A stretch of 64,000 nt of DNA from Chelonoidis abingdonii. Taxonomy: Eukaryota; Chordata; Testudines; Testudinidae. Shown here one piece after another: positions 59,501 to 64,000 of this stretch. The notes under the pieces are model-generated. The model worked only from the letters and a program-made list of their open reading frames with translations. It was not told the DNA's origin and did not search any database. Positions within the stretch are counted from its first letter, which is position 1. Each line of letters begins with the position of its first letter. The stretch spans positions 60,636,367-60,700,366 of the forward strand of contig NC_133771.1 in the NCBI RefSeq assembly GCF_003597395.2, read 5' to 3'. The translations under genes were made by a program, and so were the position numbers.

Positions 59501-62500
59501 GCCATGCCTGTGGACAGTAATATTCACAAAATGTCTCATGGCCTGCAATCAGCTTACCCTGATGGGCCGCACGTGGCCCCCCGCCGCAGGTTACCCACCA
59601 CTGGTATAAGCCATTATTGTCTAACCCCATTCATCTGGTAACTCCAATGTTCCAGAGGCAAGAGATCTACTGTTTGAGGGATAGCTCTGCAAATTAACAT
59701 CCTGTACAGTATATTTTATGTAAAGAATTGCATCCTGCTTTCACAATTTGCATTATTTTCTTTTTCTTAGGTGCTCCATGAACTACATTTGTACAACACA
59801 GCACAATATTTTGACTCAATCAGAAGTCCTCTCAGTGTCTTTCAGGTATCATTTTTAAATCTAGAAGTTGGATTTTTTCTCTTTAATTGTTTGTACATCC
59901 TCTGCAGAAGGAAAATATATTAAATACTCCTTGTAAAGTTTAAAAACTGTAGACAATGCACTGTTTTCATGGTTTCTACTGTGTTTGTCAAGAGGAGATC
60001 AAGTTGTTTTTGGGGAGAATTTAATTTTGTTTTACAAAAGTCTAAAAATGAAAGTATTCACAGAATTTTAATAGATAATAGTGAAATTCATCACTATATG
60101 CCCATTTCAAAATGAAAGCATGCAGATGAACTACCAGTACACTGAAGTCTTTGTACTTAATTCTTTTTTTCTTTACGCTAAAATGTCATGCCACCCTAAG
60201 TGATGTCTGATGGTGTGGTAAGGATTCAAAGTCAGAAAATAGCATTTGTTGTGGCATGCATTTGACTTGCTAAAAATTGACTTGCATTTAAAAAAGAAAG
60301 AAAGACATTTAAAAAGAATGAAAGAAACAAAAAATAAGATATTGAGTACTTTGAATGTCCTGTACTGAGATAGATTGTATGTTTGTTTTGGTTTTTTTAC
60401 CCAGAAGTGCAACCTCTGGGTATTGACTGATGCAAATCTTCCAGAAGACAAGAATGATGTTCTCTGTAAGTAATAAAAATTGGCATAACCAAACCATTAT
60501 CTGCTAGATCCAGGAGAGTTAAAGATAAACAAGCAGGGACAAATTCTGGTTAGTTACACCAGGAAAAACCCAGAGTCACTCCACAGAAGTCATAGACTTA
60601 CCTATATGTAGACTGATATAATATGGGAGAATTTGGCCTACATGTTTTATCTTTGTGTATTTTGCGTATTTGTCAGGATTATGTTGTTGTCTGAGGTGAC
60701 AAAAGATCCATCCGGGCTTGAAGACAAATTCCTGAAATAGATATTTCAAATACAGACCCTTCCTCCACAACCGGAGAGGGTTCCTATCCAGCGGAACCAG
60801 TGTGGTTCAGCTGTGCACCTTGGGTGACTAGATTTGTGTGCAATGTACTGGAGGTGAGTTGCACTCTTCATGAGCTCATTGCATCGAGCCTGCAGGGCTA
60901 TTAGACAGATCCTTTCGCCCTCTGTCTTATGTGTGTGGGCACATAAAACCTTACTTCATATGACTGAATAGTCTCTGTGGAGCACTTCTGCAGCTACTGT
61001 ACAATCTAGGGAGAAGAATTCCTGTTATTTATGCTGCACCCAGCCTGGCTAAATCAGATTCTGGGCTCAAGATTAAACCTTAACAGTCTGATCTTGTAAA
61101 TGCTTACTGACATGAGCAGTCTTAACCACTGTGACAAGGCCCATTGGCTTCATCCCTAATGACTACCCTCATGAATAGGTGTTTGCAGGACTGCAACCTG
61201 AAATGCTTGGAGAGTTTGGGGTATAAATATGGGGTAACACTTTCATAAGTACTTAAATCAGTTGATGGGACTTAGGCTCCTGATCAACTTAGGCTGATCT
61301 GAACATGGGACTTAGGCTATTTTGCATTTTTCCCCCATGGACTCTGGTTTCTGTCCATGCTACTGCTGTCTTGACACAAAGTGGCCGTAAGGGGCCTGGA
61401 CCTGAGAGGTGCTTTGTGTTTGCAACTCCCATTGGCTTAAACAGCAATGGCTCAGCACTCCTGGCACAGTGCTATTCATACACTATGGAGTATATATATA
61501 CCCCCAAAGAGTAGAGTATGTCTACACAGCATTTGGAAGCAAGCAGGAGTGAGCCCTTGGGGTAGAGGGGCTCAAACTAGTGCTCTAAACAGCGCTTTGA
61601 GGTTGTGGCTTGGGTGGAGCTTGAGGTCTGAAGACCCCCCTCCCTAGAGTTCAGAGCCTGAGCGCCAGCCCAAGCTGCAGCTTCAAAGTACTGTCTATAC
61701 AGCTACGTTTGGACTGTAGCACAAGACCTGCTAGCCCAAGTCTGATGACCTAGCTGTATAGACATAGAGACCTGCCAAACTTAAATTTCGTGTGTAATGC
61801 TTTTGTGTTTTTACGCGAAAATAACAGTGCAATAACACTAAATTCAATTCAGAAATACCATGTGTACTGTTACCAAACATCTCGTGAGTTTGTAAATAAT
61901 TATACACAAAACAAGGTGCTAATTTTATTTTTTTTACTATGTAGAGTTTTCTGATATTGACAATAATTTTAACTTTGTAGATGATGAAATGATACCCCAC
62001 AGTGCAGATTTCACTGACTATCTAGATTCTGCAGCTGGATTTCCTGCTTTCAGTAGTCCACATGTAAGGAAAAATTTCCCGGAGACTTGGCTTTGGATTG
62101 ACACCAATACTAGGTAAATGCTTAGAGGAAAACAGAGACTTTTACACTCACTTGCTCTGGATTTCTGACATATTTTAATTATTTTCTAGGGGCATGTTGC
62201 ACTATTACATTCTAAATAGTATTTTGCATTGATCTCTATTACTATTTATATTACAGTGCCACCTAGAGGCAGTAACTAAGGTTGGAGGTCCACTGTGCTA
62301 GGCATTGTACAAATACATTTTAAGAGACAATCACTGCCTGAAGATCTTACAATCTAAATAAACAACACAGAGAAAGGTTGGGGAAAGGGAAGTAGTATTA
62401 TGTCCCTTATACAGATAGGTAAATGAGGCATAGGGAGATTAGATGATTTACCTCAGGTGACACTAAAATCTGTGGTAGACGCAGAAATTAAATCCTACTT

Positions 62501-63012
62501 TACTGATCCCTAGTCCAGTGTCTTAACCATGCGACCATCCAAAATTGCTAAATTGGTGGCACAGTCTGACCTGTATTGTGCTTCAGTACATGCTACTCAT
62601 TTAACTAAGCATCAGTATCAGGAACTTTAGGAAAACAGCTGACATCTGGAGGGTATTTCTATAGAATATACAGGGATTTATTGTCTTACAGTGAGTAATT
62701 TCTAATTCACCATTTAATTATTACTTTGGGGCCTAACAAAAGCATAGTTACAGAAAGTTGGGAGAAGAAGAAAAGGTAAACAACAATCTTTCCTGTTAAG
62801 AATTCAGACTACATTTATGATCTATCTTAAACATTTTATTAACTGAGCATTAAATTAGCACTTTTGAAATTCGGATGTGCTTTTCTGTTATTAGATCCAA
62901 CAAAGACACAACAATGGAAGTTACTGTACCTGATACCATCACTTCTTGGGTAGCCAGTGCTTTTGTAATATCTGAGAACCTTGGACTTGGAATTACAACT
63001 GCTCCTGCTGAG
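29361..63012 (+). CDS. CD109: CD109 antigen, partial: 16 exons of the gene
   Basis: CD109 is a GPI-anchored, thioester-containing cell-surface protein of the alpha-2-macroglobulin/complement family. In mammals it acts as a TGF-beta co-receptor and antagonist and possibly as a protease-trapping protein. Sixteen GT-AG exons join into 650 codons with no stop and consistent phases. Recognisable landmarks in order: [18 protein letters not shown] (start of MG2), EYVLPKFEV at the MG2/MG3 joint, [45 protein letters not shown], a divergent bait region, [16 protein letters not shown] and [18 protein letters not shown] opening the A2M signature domain. The wording follows CD109 much more closely than A2M or the complement proteins. 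Several N-glycosylation sequons are present. Exons 1-2 and everything from the thioester onward are not in the window. Introns range from 101 bp to 14.2 kb. Confidence 0.96.
29709..29834 (+). CDS. CD109: CD109 exon B (MG2)
   Basis: The exon has 42 codons, phase 0 to 0, separated from exon A by an intron of only 117 bp. It encodes [18 protein letters not shown] through [10 protein letters not shown], the second half of MG2. The donor is aat|gtgagt. Confidence 0.95.
32129..32894. mobile_element. GC-rich hAT-like element nested in the Penelope-like element
   Basis: The host RT sentence breaks after ggtcatataaac and resumes at ccccattatcgga. The left end CAGGACCGGCATCAGGG and the right end, reverse-complemented CAAGGGCCGGTGCAACC, form imperfect TIRs that match the nested element at 14732. 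An inner ccctaggcga / cgcctagttcgcc pair supports this. The interior is a very GC-rich, G-run-containing repeat (variants of ctgaccccggg...gggctgccgg). Long open frames on both strands here are compositional artefacts. The flanking 8-mers, aacccccc and cacccccg, agree at 6 of 8. Confidence 0.75.
34127..34372. mobile_element. second small insertion in the Penelope-like element
   Basis: The 3' inverted arm of the host element is interrupted after acttctaagg and resumes at tctctaaggtgccac. The piece between starts AGGGACAGTTTCAGGCAC and ends aaaaaccctggagtcggccc, an imperfect TIR pair. A T-run of about 20 lies near its right end. The TIR tips resemble those of the elements at 14732 and 32129, suggesting a related family. 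Confidence 0.65.
34420..35090. repeat. AT-rich stretch, possible decayed MITE
   Basis: The part from about 34720 to 35020 has strings such as tgaaatgttc, gttgaaacattcc and gaacatttcaacc. These resemble the AT-rich arms of the hAT-like element at 5265. Boundaries and target duplication are not visible. Confidence 0.35.
35095..38006 (+). mobile_element. CR1 LINE, plus strand, with nested insertion
   Basis: CR1 ORF2 fragments run in order: [20 protein letters not shown] (35355-35582), then [20 protein letters not shown] and [20 protein letters not shown] (35572-35865), the RT thumbprint motif. Next come near-readable [11 protein letters not shown] at about 36020 and [10 protein letters not shown] at 36273, where the catalytic DD has become DN. 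The 3' end ggcagactagataatctggt, then ccttctggcctccaatg, ends near 38006. Frameshifts make it inactive. A 363-bp element interrupts it at 37208. Confidence 0.92.
37208..37570. mobile_element. hAT-like element nested in CR1
   Basis: It is flanked by ggccatggg at 37199-37207 and 37571-37579, a perfect 9-bp repeat (8 bp plus one shared base, if hAT). The left end is CATAGGCGCCGACTCC. The right end, reverse-complemented, is ACAGGCACCAACATTTTT. Both open frames here are compositional. The GGCGCC-type tip resembles the other GC-rich insertions in this window. Confidence 0.8.
38007..39295. other. intronic stretch, nothing recognised except a tandem repeat
   Basis: No exon or repeat class is visible apart from the small tandem repeat at 39029. 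Confidence 0.5.
39029..39089. repeat. small tandem repeat, about 16-bp unit
   Basis: The unit acattcctagtgctac (with variants) recurs: cacattcctagtgctata, cattcctagtgctagtgctac, acattcctagtgctac, acatcctacag. That is about three and a half copies with small indels. Confidence 0.85.
39296..39850 (+). mobile_element. old CR1 RT remnant, plus strand
   Basis: The decayed wording follows CR1 RT: caccagaagattggagaaag with gcaaatgttacaccgatttt ([14 protein letters not shown]), then tggatatcagcaaagcagtt (DISKAV), and cagggaactgtagggttctg. It is much more diverged than the CR1 at 35095. Confidence 0.7.
39974..40043. repeat. palindromic repeat (CATTGA-core family)
   Basis: gtgaaatcctgacaccattg pairs with the complement of gaggagccaggatttaac. 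Both a ccattgaaatcaatg and a ctcattgatttcagag core are present, giving a 70-bp imperfect palindrome. Confidence 0.65.
40425..40545 (-). repeat. SINE 3'-tail fragment
   Basis: atttgtattatagtagtgcc, ccagggccccattgttctag and gacagtccttgccctg read in reverse as the tail shared with the SINE copies at 43375, 53430 and 62232. Only the tail end is preserved. Confidence 0.6.
40640..41155 (+). mobile_element. old CR1 3' end, plus strand
   Basis: The last 130 bp are legible: actagattggacaaatcact, then gctagatgacctagtagggt, then a terminal octamer tail gagtctatgaatctatga, the CR1-type 3' microsatellite. The upstream part from about 40640 is strongly decayed. Confidence 0.75.
41156..43155. other. intronic stretch, nothing recognised
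   Basis: No CD109 exon, RNA gene or repeat class could be supported in these 2 kb. Confidence 0.5.
43160..43213. repeat. palindromic repeat (CATTGA-core family)
   Basis: atgtatctccattgaagcca is followed by its near-complement, atggagatgtaaaat, forming a short palindrome around ccattgaagccaatgg. Confidence 0.6.
43214..43290 (+). repeat. MIR/CORE SINE 3' end
   Basis: tttgtaaagcgctttgcgat, then gaacagtgctatacaagagc, then tattattatttatta form the 3' end of a MIR-like SINE. Confidence 0.65.
43375..43850 (+). repeat. SINE tail split by a hAT-like element
   Basis: The left half (ctctttggggcagggataat, then gtgtatttacagtgtttagtg) and the right half (gtctaatgtaatggagcttg, then tgatccttgactggtggtc and aaataaataaataat) together follow the tail of the SINE copies at 40425, 53430 and 62232. 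The hAT-like element at 43449-43783 sits between them. Confidence 0.6.
43449..43783. mobile_element. palindromic hAT-like MITE
   Basis: The flanks are gtttagtg (43441-43448) and gtctaatg (43784-43791), 6 of 8 identical. The left end CACGGACTGGCAACCTTTGG and the right end, reverse-complemented CAGGGATCGGCAACTTTTGG, continue as inverted repeats for about 45 bp. The interior is again palindromic (ccatagtttgccactccggg with ccggagtggcaaactatgg), so most of the element can fold on itself. No protein is encoded. Confidence 0.85.
44052..44091 (+). CDS. CD109: CD109 exon C (40-bp microexon)
   Basis: Forty bases, phase 0 to 1, acceptor tttttctgcag and donor tatg|gtaagt. It encodes [13 protein letters not shown] plus the first base of a valine codon. 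Its reading matches human CD109 at the end of MG2, and it follows the 14,217-bp intron. Confidence 0.93.
44092..45137 (+). other. intron, nothing recognised
   Basis: This 1046-bp intron holds no classifiable repeat or extra exon. Confidence 0.6.
45138..45222 (+). CDS. CD109: CD109 exon D (start of MG3)
   Basis: Eighty-five bases, phase 1 to 2, acceptor tttttttgtag and donor aa|gtaagt. With exon C it reads [18 protein letters not shown], the conserved A2M-family joint between MG2 and MG3, and continues DFTGIVTAK. Confidence 0.95.
45618..45700 (+). repeat. possible MIR/CORE SINE 3' end
   Basis: catttgtaaagcattttgaa, then ttgctacattagtgctaagt match the 3' end of MIR-like SINEs at low identity. 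The rest of the 2.9 kb intron before 46475 shows nothing else. Confidence 0.45.
46483..47014. mobile_element. hAT-like non-autonomous element, second copy of the 25069 family
   Basis: It is flanked by attctagc (46475-46482) and attatagc (47015-47022), 7 of 8 identical. The ends GAAGGCTA and TAGCCTTA are inverted. tcacggaatccatgacttcc on the left and gacttttactaaaaataatc on the right match the 25069 copy in the opposite orientation. The GC-rich centre differs from that copy, so only the ends identify the family. Confidence 0.85.
47040..47470 (+). mobile_element. L2-type LINE ORF2 C-terminal remnant
   Basis: Conceptual frames contain [20 protein letters not shown] near 47080 and [20 protein letters not shown] near 47390. 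These correspond to the L2-family patterns LQ-x-x-QNAAAR-x-LTGT and LP-x-x-IR-x-x-x-x-x-FK-x-x-LK. Multiple stops and frameshifts show it is ancient. Confidence 0.65.
47471..48150. other. intronic stretch, nothing recognised
   Basis: A SINE-tail-like string (gtacagcaccttgtgatgg) at about 47844 is too short to classify. The 101-codon open frame over 47868-48173 runs into exon E in the wrong frame and is rejected. Confidence 0.5.
48151..48247 (+). CDS. CD109: CD109 exon E (MG3)
   Basis: Ninety-seven bases, phase 2 to 0, acceptor catgtttcag and donor gag|gtgggt. It encodes [16 protein letters not shown] through KRNVTKTLE, with an NVT sequon. The KYTYGKPV string is a strong CD109 match. Confidence 0.95.
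48377..49120 (-). mobile_element. Penelope-like element, short copy with inverted ends
   Basis: It is flanked by a perfect 10-bp duplication, ttctatcccc, at 48367-48376 and 49121-49130. About 200 bp at each end are inverted copies: tttcagagtagcagccatgt with aatttatttgagcataagc on the left, and gcttatgctcaaataaattt with ggtgccacaagtactcc on the right. The minus-strand frame at 48724-49080 carries the C-terminal end of the GIY-YIG endonuclease region ([20 protein letters not shown], then [20 protein letters not shown]). The RT is missing, so this is a truncated copy. Confidence 0.92.
49131..49654. other. intronic stretch, nothing recognised
   Basis: No exon or repeat class could be supported. 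Confidence 0.5.
49655..49860 (-). mobile_element. CR1-family 3' end, minus strand
   Basis: catagattttgaggcaagag and aatctagtctgacctcttgt, then gaaagacatccagccttgat and aaagtgatggagaattaacc read as the reverse of a CR1 3' end. Only about 200 bp remain. Confidence 0.75.
50227..50365 (+). CDS. CD109: CD109 exon F (MG3)
   Basis: This exon is 139 bases, phase 0 to 1, acceptor tcgttatag and donor cag|gtatgt. It encodes [19 protein letters not shown] through [14 protein letters not shown] plus one base. NGS, NFT and NIT are three potential N-glycosylation sequons in a row. The start INGS and the end VTESLTG align with human CD109. Confidence 0.94.
50769..50878 (+). CDS. CD109: CD109 exon G (MG3/MG4)
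   Basis: One hundred and ten bases, phase 1 to 0, acceptor tactccaacag and donor act|gtaagt. It encodes [17 protein letters not shown], then [19 protein letters not shown], a well-conserved CD109 stretch. NAS and NFT are sequons. Confidence 0.96.
50879..52427. other. intronic stretch, nothing recognised
   Basis: The 79-codon open frame at 51702-51941 looks like a hydrophobic segment but has no start context, splice context or family match, so it is not called. Confidence 0.5.
52428..52905 (-). mobile_element. CR1 3' end, minus strand
   Basis: atcatagaattgtagaaacc, ctggaagggacctagagaag and tctagtccaaccccctgtg are the reversed 3' terminus of CR1. atctaacctaaatctccctt and gttgctcttctctggacact mark the end of ORF2. 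Confidence 0.92.
53074..53313 (+). CDS. CD109: CD109 exon H (MG4)
   Basis: Eighty codons, phase 0 to 0, acceptor ttttttgttattag and donor aag|gtattg. It starts [18 protein letters not shown] and ends [16 protein letters not shown]. The ends match human CD109 closely while the middle ([17 protein letters not shown]) is divergent. NET and NYT are sequons. Confidence 0.96.
53430..53645 (-). repeat. MIR-like SINE, minus strand
   Basis: Reading in reverse, the copy has the SINE core ending in aaggtgaaatggctcaccca and gtcagtggcagaaccagaaa, and a tail with gcattacagtagcacctagg. It is the same family as 62232. Confidence 0.7.
54010..54072. repeat. palindromic repeat (CATTGA-core family)
   Basis: accagtgtaaatctagaata pairs with the complement of tgctctggattttataccag, around ttctattggcttcagtagag. 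This is a 63-bp imperfect palindrome. Confidence 0.65.
54873..54974 (+). CDS. CD109: CD109 exon I (MG4/MG5)
   Basis: Thirty-four codons, phase 0 to 0, acceptor attgtcttacag and donor aag|gtaaca. It encodes [18 protein letters not shown] through [12 protein letters not shown], aligning with the human AYFLGSKSSMAVHS region. Confidence 0.94.
55076..55138 (+). CDS. CD109: CD109 exon J (MG5)
   Basis: Twenty-one codons, phase 0 to 0. The intron before it is only 101 bp. The acceptor is gttatttctctag and the donor is ttg|gtaacg, a GT donor with a poor consensus. It encodes [20 protein letters not shown] plus L. Confidence 0.92.
55139..55914. other. intron, nothing recognised
   Basis: This 776-bp intron has no recognisable repeat class or additional exon. 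Confidence 0.6.
55915..56091 (+). CDS. CD109: CD109 exon K (MG5)
   Basis: Fifty-nine codons, phase 0 to 0, acceptor ttttccctttcag and donor aag|gtagta. It encodes [18 protein letters not shown], then [20 protein letters not shown] and ending IQPVLENK. The PENSWAP-ACI-V-Y pattern is a signature of the family at this position. Confidence 0.96.
56645..57352 (+). mobile_element. CR1 3' end, plus strand, split by a Penelope-like fragment
   Basis: aaaagggctaatgtgatcct, then gaatactgcatccagttcgt, cagagaagagctatgggaat and ccattggaacaatttatc follow CR1 ORF2's end. The 3' terminus tcccttctggccttggaatc, then tatgaat, ends near 57352. An 88-bp fragment interrupts it at 56692. Confidence 0.85.
56692..56779. 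mobile_element. Penelope-like element terminus, 88 bp, with 12-bp TSD
   Basis: aatgtgatcctt at 56680-56691 and again at 56780-56791 flanks the insert. The insert (tctgttagtctgtaaggtgc, caggactcttg, cagactaacatggctactcc) is the terminal segment shared with the elements at 30796 and 48377. It lacks all coding sequence. Confidence 0.88.
57353..58888. other. intronic stretch, nothing recognised except one palindrome
   Basis: No exon or repeat class could be supported apart from the palindrome at 57605. Confidence 0.5.
57605..57676. repeat. palindromic repeat (CATTGA-core family)
   Basis: gaagtcaatgggaatctttc is followed immediately by cattgacttcagtgg, a perfect 12-base palindrome arm around atcttt. 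The outer flanks, agggccttatccag and gtattagggtcct, continue the symmetry weakly. Confidence 0.7.
58889..59041 (+). CDS. CD109: CD109 exon L (MG6)
   Basis: Fifty-one codons, phase 0 to 0, acceptor ctttttcttag and donor agt|gtaagt. It encodes [18 protein letters not shown], then [27 protein letters not shown] and VVDKS are conserved landmarks of the family. Confidence 0.96.
59447..59604 (-). mobile_element. truncated hAT-like MITE
   Basis: The right end, reverse-complemented ACCAGTGGTGGGTAACCTGC, then GGGCCACGTGCGGCCCATCA and GGGTAAGCTGATTGC, resembles the termini of the palindromic element at 43449 (CAGGGATCGGCAAC..., CCAGGGTAAGC). The left end is truncated at about 59447. Confidence 0.6.
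59771..59845 (+). CDS. CD109: CD109 exon M (MG6)
   Basis: Twenty-five codons, phase 0 to 0, acceptor tctttttcttag and donor cag|gtatca. It encodes [20 protein letters not shown] through LSVFQ, aligning with the human VVHELELYNTGYY region. Confidence 0.95.
60405..60465 (+). CDS. CD109: CD109 exon N (before the bait region)
   Basis: Sixty-one bases, phase 0 to 1, acceptor ttttttacccag and donor tct|gtaagt. It encodes [20 protein letters not shown] plus one base. The [11 protein letters not shown] string is diagnostic for CD109. Confidence 0.96.
60466..61980 (+). other. intron upstream of the bait-region exon
   Basis: Apart from the MITE-like element at 61510, nothing was recognised. Its 3' end carries two possible acceptors, at 61944 and 61980. 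Confidence 0.6.
61510..61771. mobile_element. non-autonomous DNA transposon (tgtctacac family)
   Basis: The left end gagtatgtctacacagc is mirrored by gctgtatagacatagaga on the right. Inside, palindromic pieces recur, such as gtgagcccttgggg-type strings against gctagcccaagtctgatg. Target duplication is not clear. Confidence 0.65.
61981..62113 (+). CDS. CD109: CD109 exon O (bait region and A2M domain start)
   Basis: This exon is 133 bases, phase 1 to 2, acceptor taactttgtag and donor tag|gtaaat. It encodes [18 protein letters not shown], then [20 protein letters not shown] and LWIDTNT plus two bases. The first part is the divergent bait-type segment that proteases would cleave in this family. 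FPETW opens the conserved A2M signature domain. The start was chosen because it yields YD, matching human CD109, whereas the upstream acceptor creates a stop codon. Confidence 0.94.
62232..62545 (-). repeat. MIR-like SINE, minus strand, near full length
   Basis: In reverse it has a tRNA-like head (atggttaagacactggacta), a core with catctaatctccctatgcct and cctatctgtataaggg, and a tail with ttgtacaatgcctagcacag and ggcactgtaatataaatag. It is the best copy of this tailed SINE family in the window. Confidence 0.8.
62895..63012 (+). CDS. CD109: CD109 exon P (A2M signature domain)
   Basis: This exon is 118 bases, phase 2 to 0, acceptor tttctgttattag and donor gag|gtaaca. It encodes [19 protein letters not shown], then [20 protein letters not shown] plus E. 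This is the first part of the A2M signature domain and the last exon in the window. Confidence 0.96.
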
Positions 63013-63655
63013 GTAACATAGTACAATATAGTTCCAGTTTATGTTAGCAGTAACACCCCAGTTTATTATTTTCAGTTTTATATTGTAACAAGAACAGTAG
63101 CAACCTGATTATTTTAATAAGGAAAACAAGACTTATTAAATACTATCAAATTTTAAGCAGAGTTGCACACTGAAATCAGTGGAGAGTTCTCCTTTAAAAT
63201 CTATGGTACCGTATCCCTCCTTCTCCTGTATGCATAATAACTTTAATCCTGCATAATGATACGCAGTGATTCTGTGCCTTTGGGTGTCTGTCTTTGCTGG
63301 AATACAAGTGCATCTGCTTGCTGCCTGCTTTTGTTTCTTTATTTCATAGCTTTAGTTCAAAAAATGTTGTATTTTCAAAAATATACCTAATATAGATAAT
63401 TCTTAAAAATACAACCCCCAAATTACAGCACTTTCAGAAAGCAATACATAAAGAAGAAAAAATAGATTATTAAATGAGTCCATTATTTTGCGTTTTATTA
63501 TATCCTTCCCCATTGGTGTGAAGATAGGGCCATGGAGAGACATGTTTTTAAATCATCCATTACTTAAGCATCCAAAACAGTTGAAAGTCATTATTTAACA
63601 GGATCCCAAATGATGGGAAAGGTCAAAGCTTTCAAACCTGGATGTCTGAAGTTAA
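63013..63655. other. intronic stretch, nothing recognised
   Basis: No further CD109 exon, no RNA gene and no classifiable repeat were found here. Confidence 0.5.
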
Positions 63656-63659
63656 ACTT

Positions 63660-64000
63660 TTAAATCATTCTAGGCACTGTGATACAGCATGGCCAGAGGG
63701 CAGCATAAGAGTGTTAGCAGGGGGCCTTTTTCCCTGCCAAGGGAGGAAGGTTTGCTTTAGATTAACTAGAACAGCTGTGGCCAGTTAGAGCACCTGACTC
63801 CAGTTAGAGCACCTGACTCCATTAGAGCACCTGACTCTCACTTAGAGACACCTGACTCCAGTCATGGGATATAAACCCCGCTTCAGTCAGACAGGGTGTG
63901 GTAGTTGAAGAAGAAAGGTTGGATTGGAGCAAAGTGCAGATTGCAGAAAGAGAGTTTGTCCAGAGAGAAATAGAAGGTTTGGAGGAGTGCTGCGGTGGAT
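63660..64000 (+). repeat. LTR-like block with internal tandem repeat, cut by the window end
   Basis: From tgtgatacagcatggccag onward the sequence changes character. It contains a tandem repeat (63781-63860) and then a TATA-like gggatataaacccc at about 63866, as in an LTR promoter region. It runs off the end, so neither internal sequence nor the other LTR can be seen. Confidence 0.4.
63781..63860. repeat. tandem repeat, unit about 20 bp
   Basis: The unit ccagttagagcacctgact recurs four times with small changes: ccagttagagcacctgact twice, then ccattagagcacctgact, then ctcacttagagacacctgact. It is followed by ccagtc. Confidence 0.9.

Noticed and set aside
61945..61980. 36-nt 5' extension of exon O as constitutive coding sequence
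   Set aside because: The codon formed across the junction would be TAG. It is kept only as a possible alternative acceptor.
63781..63860. CRISPR-like repeat array
   Set aside because: The units abut directly without unique spacers, and the context is a vertebrate intron, so it is a simple tandem repeat.

Overview
This window is vertebrate nuclear DNA, very probably from a turtle. The supporting evidence is a multi-exon vertebrate gene with GT-AG introns, many CR1 LINE fragments in both orientations, Penelope-like retroelements with inverted ends and 10-12 bp target duplications, MIR/CORE-type SINEs, L2 remnants, and a varied set of short hAT-like and Tigger-like DNA transposons. There are no bacterial-type genes, no CRISPR array, and no tRNA or rRNA gene that I can recognise. 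The species call rests on repeat composition recalled from general knowledge, not on a search.

The one real gene is CD109, a GPI-anchored member of the alpha-2-macroglobulin/complement superfamily, on the + strand. Sixteen consecutive exons (29361 to 63012) splice into 1950 nt, which is 650 codons with no internal stop. They start at the equivalent of human exon 3 (end of MG1) and run through MG2-MG6 and the bait region into the start of the A2M signature domain. Exons 1-2 (signal peptide and most of MG1) were not found and probably lie upstream. The thioester motif, C-terminal domains and GPI signal lie downstream.

Layout. Bases 1-29360 hold no exon I can support. This stretch is presumed CD109 intron or upstream flank. 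It contains two minus-strand CR1s (1275-3740 and 12510-15377, the second carrying nested DNA transposons), a plus-strand CR1 (17198-18450), an L2 reverse-transcriptase fragment (19740-20110), LTR-like blocks (18.6-22.2 kb), and hAT and Tigger-like elements at 5.3, 25.1 and 27.1 kb. Bases 29361-29834 hold two exons, followed by a 14.2 kb intron. That intron carries a 3.6 kb Penelope-like element with two further insertions, a 2.9 kb CR1 with its own insertion, and a palindromic hAT element inside a SINE. Bases 44052-63012 hold the other 14 exons with shorter introns, including one of only 101 bp. They also contain two more Penelope-like copies, CR1 tails, L2 and SINE remnants. The window ends in an LTR-like block with a tandem repeat.

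A less obvious layer is a set of short imperfect palindromes (about 50-120 bp), several centred on a core like CATTGACTTCAATGG, at eight or more places. They look like copies of one or a few old palindromic repeat families. I found no convincing new biological system. The most informative points are the nested insertions with intact target duplications, the palindrome family, and a tandem splice-acceptor arrangement at the CD109 bait-region exon.
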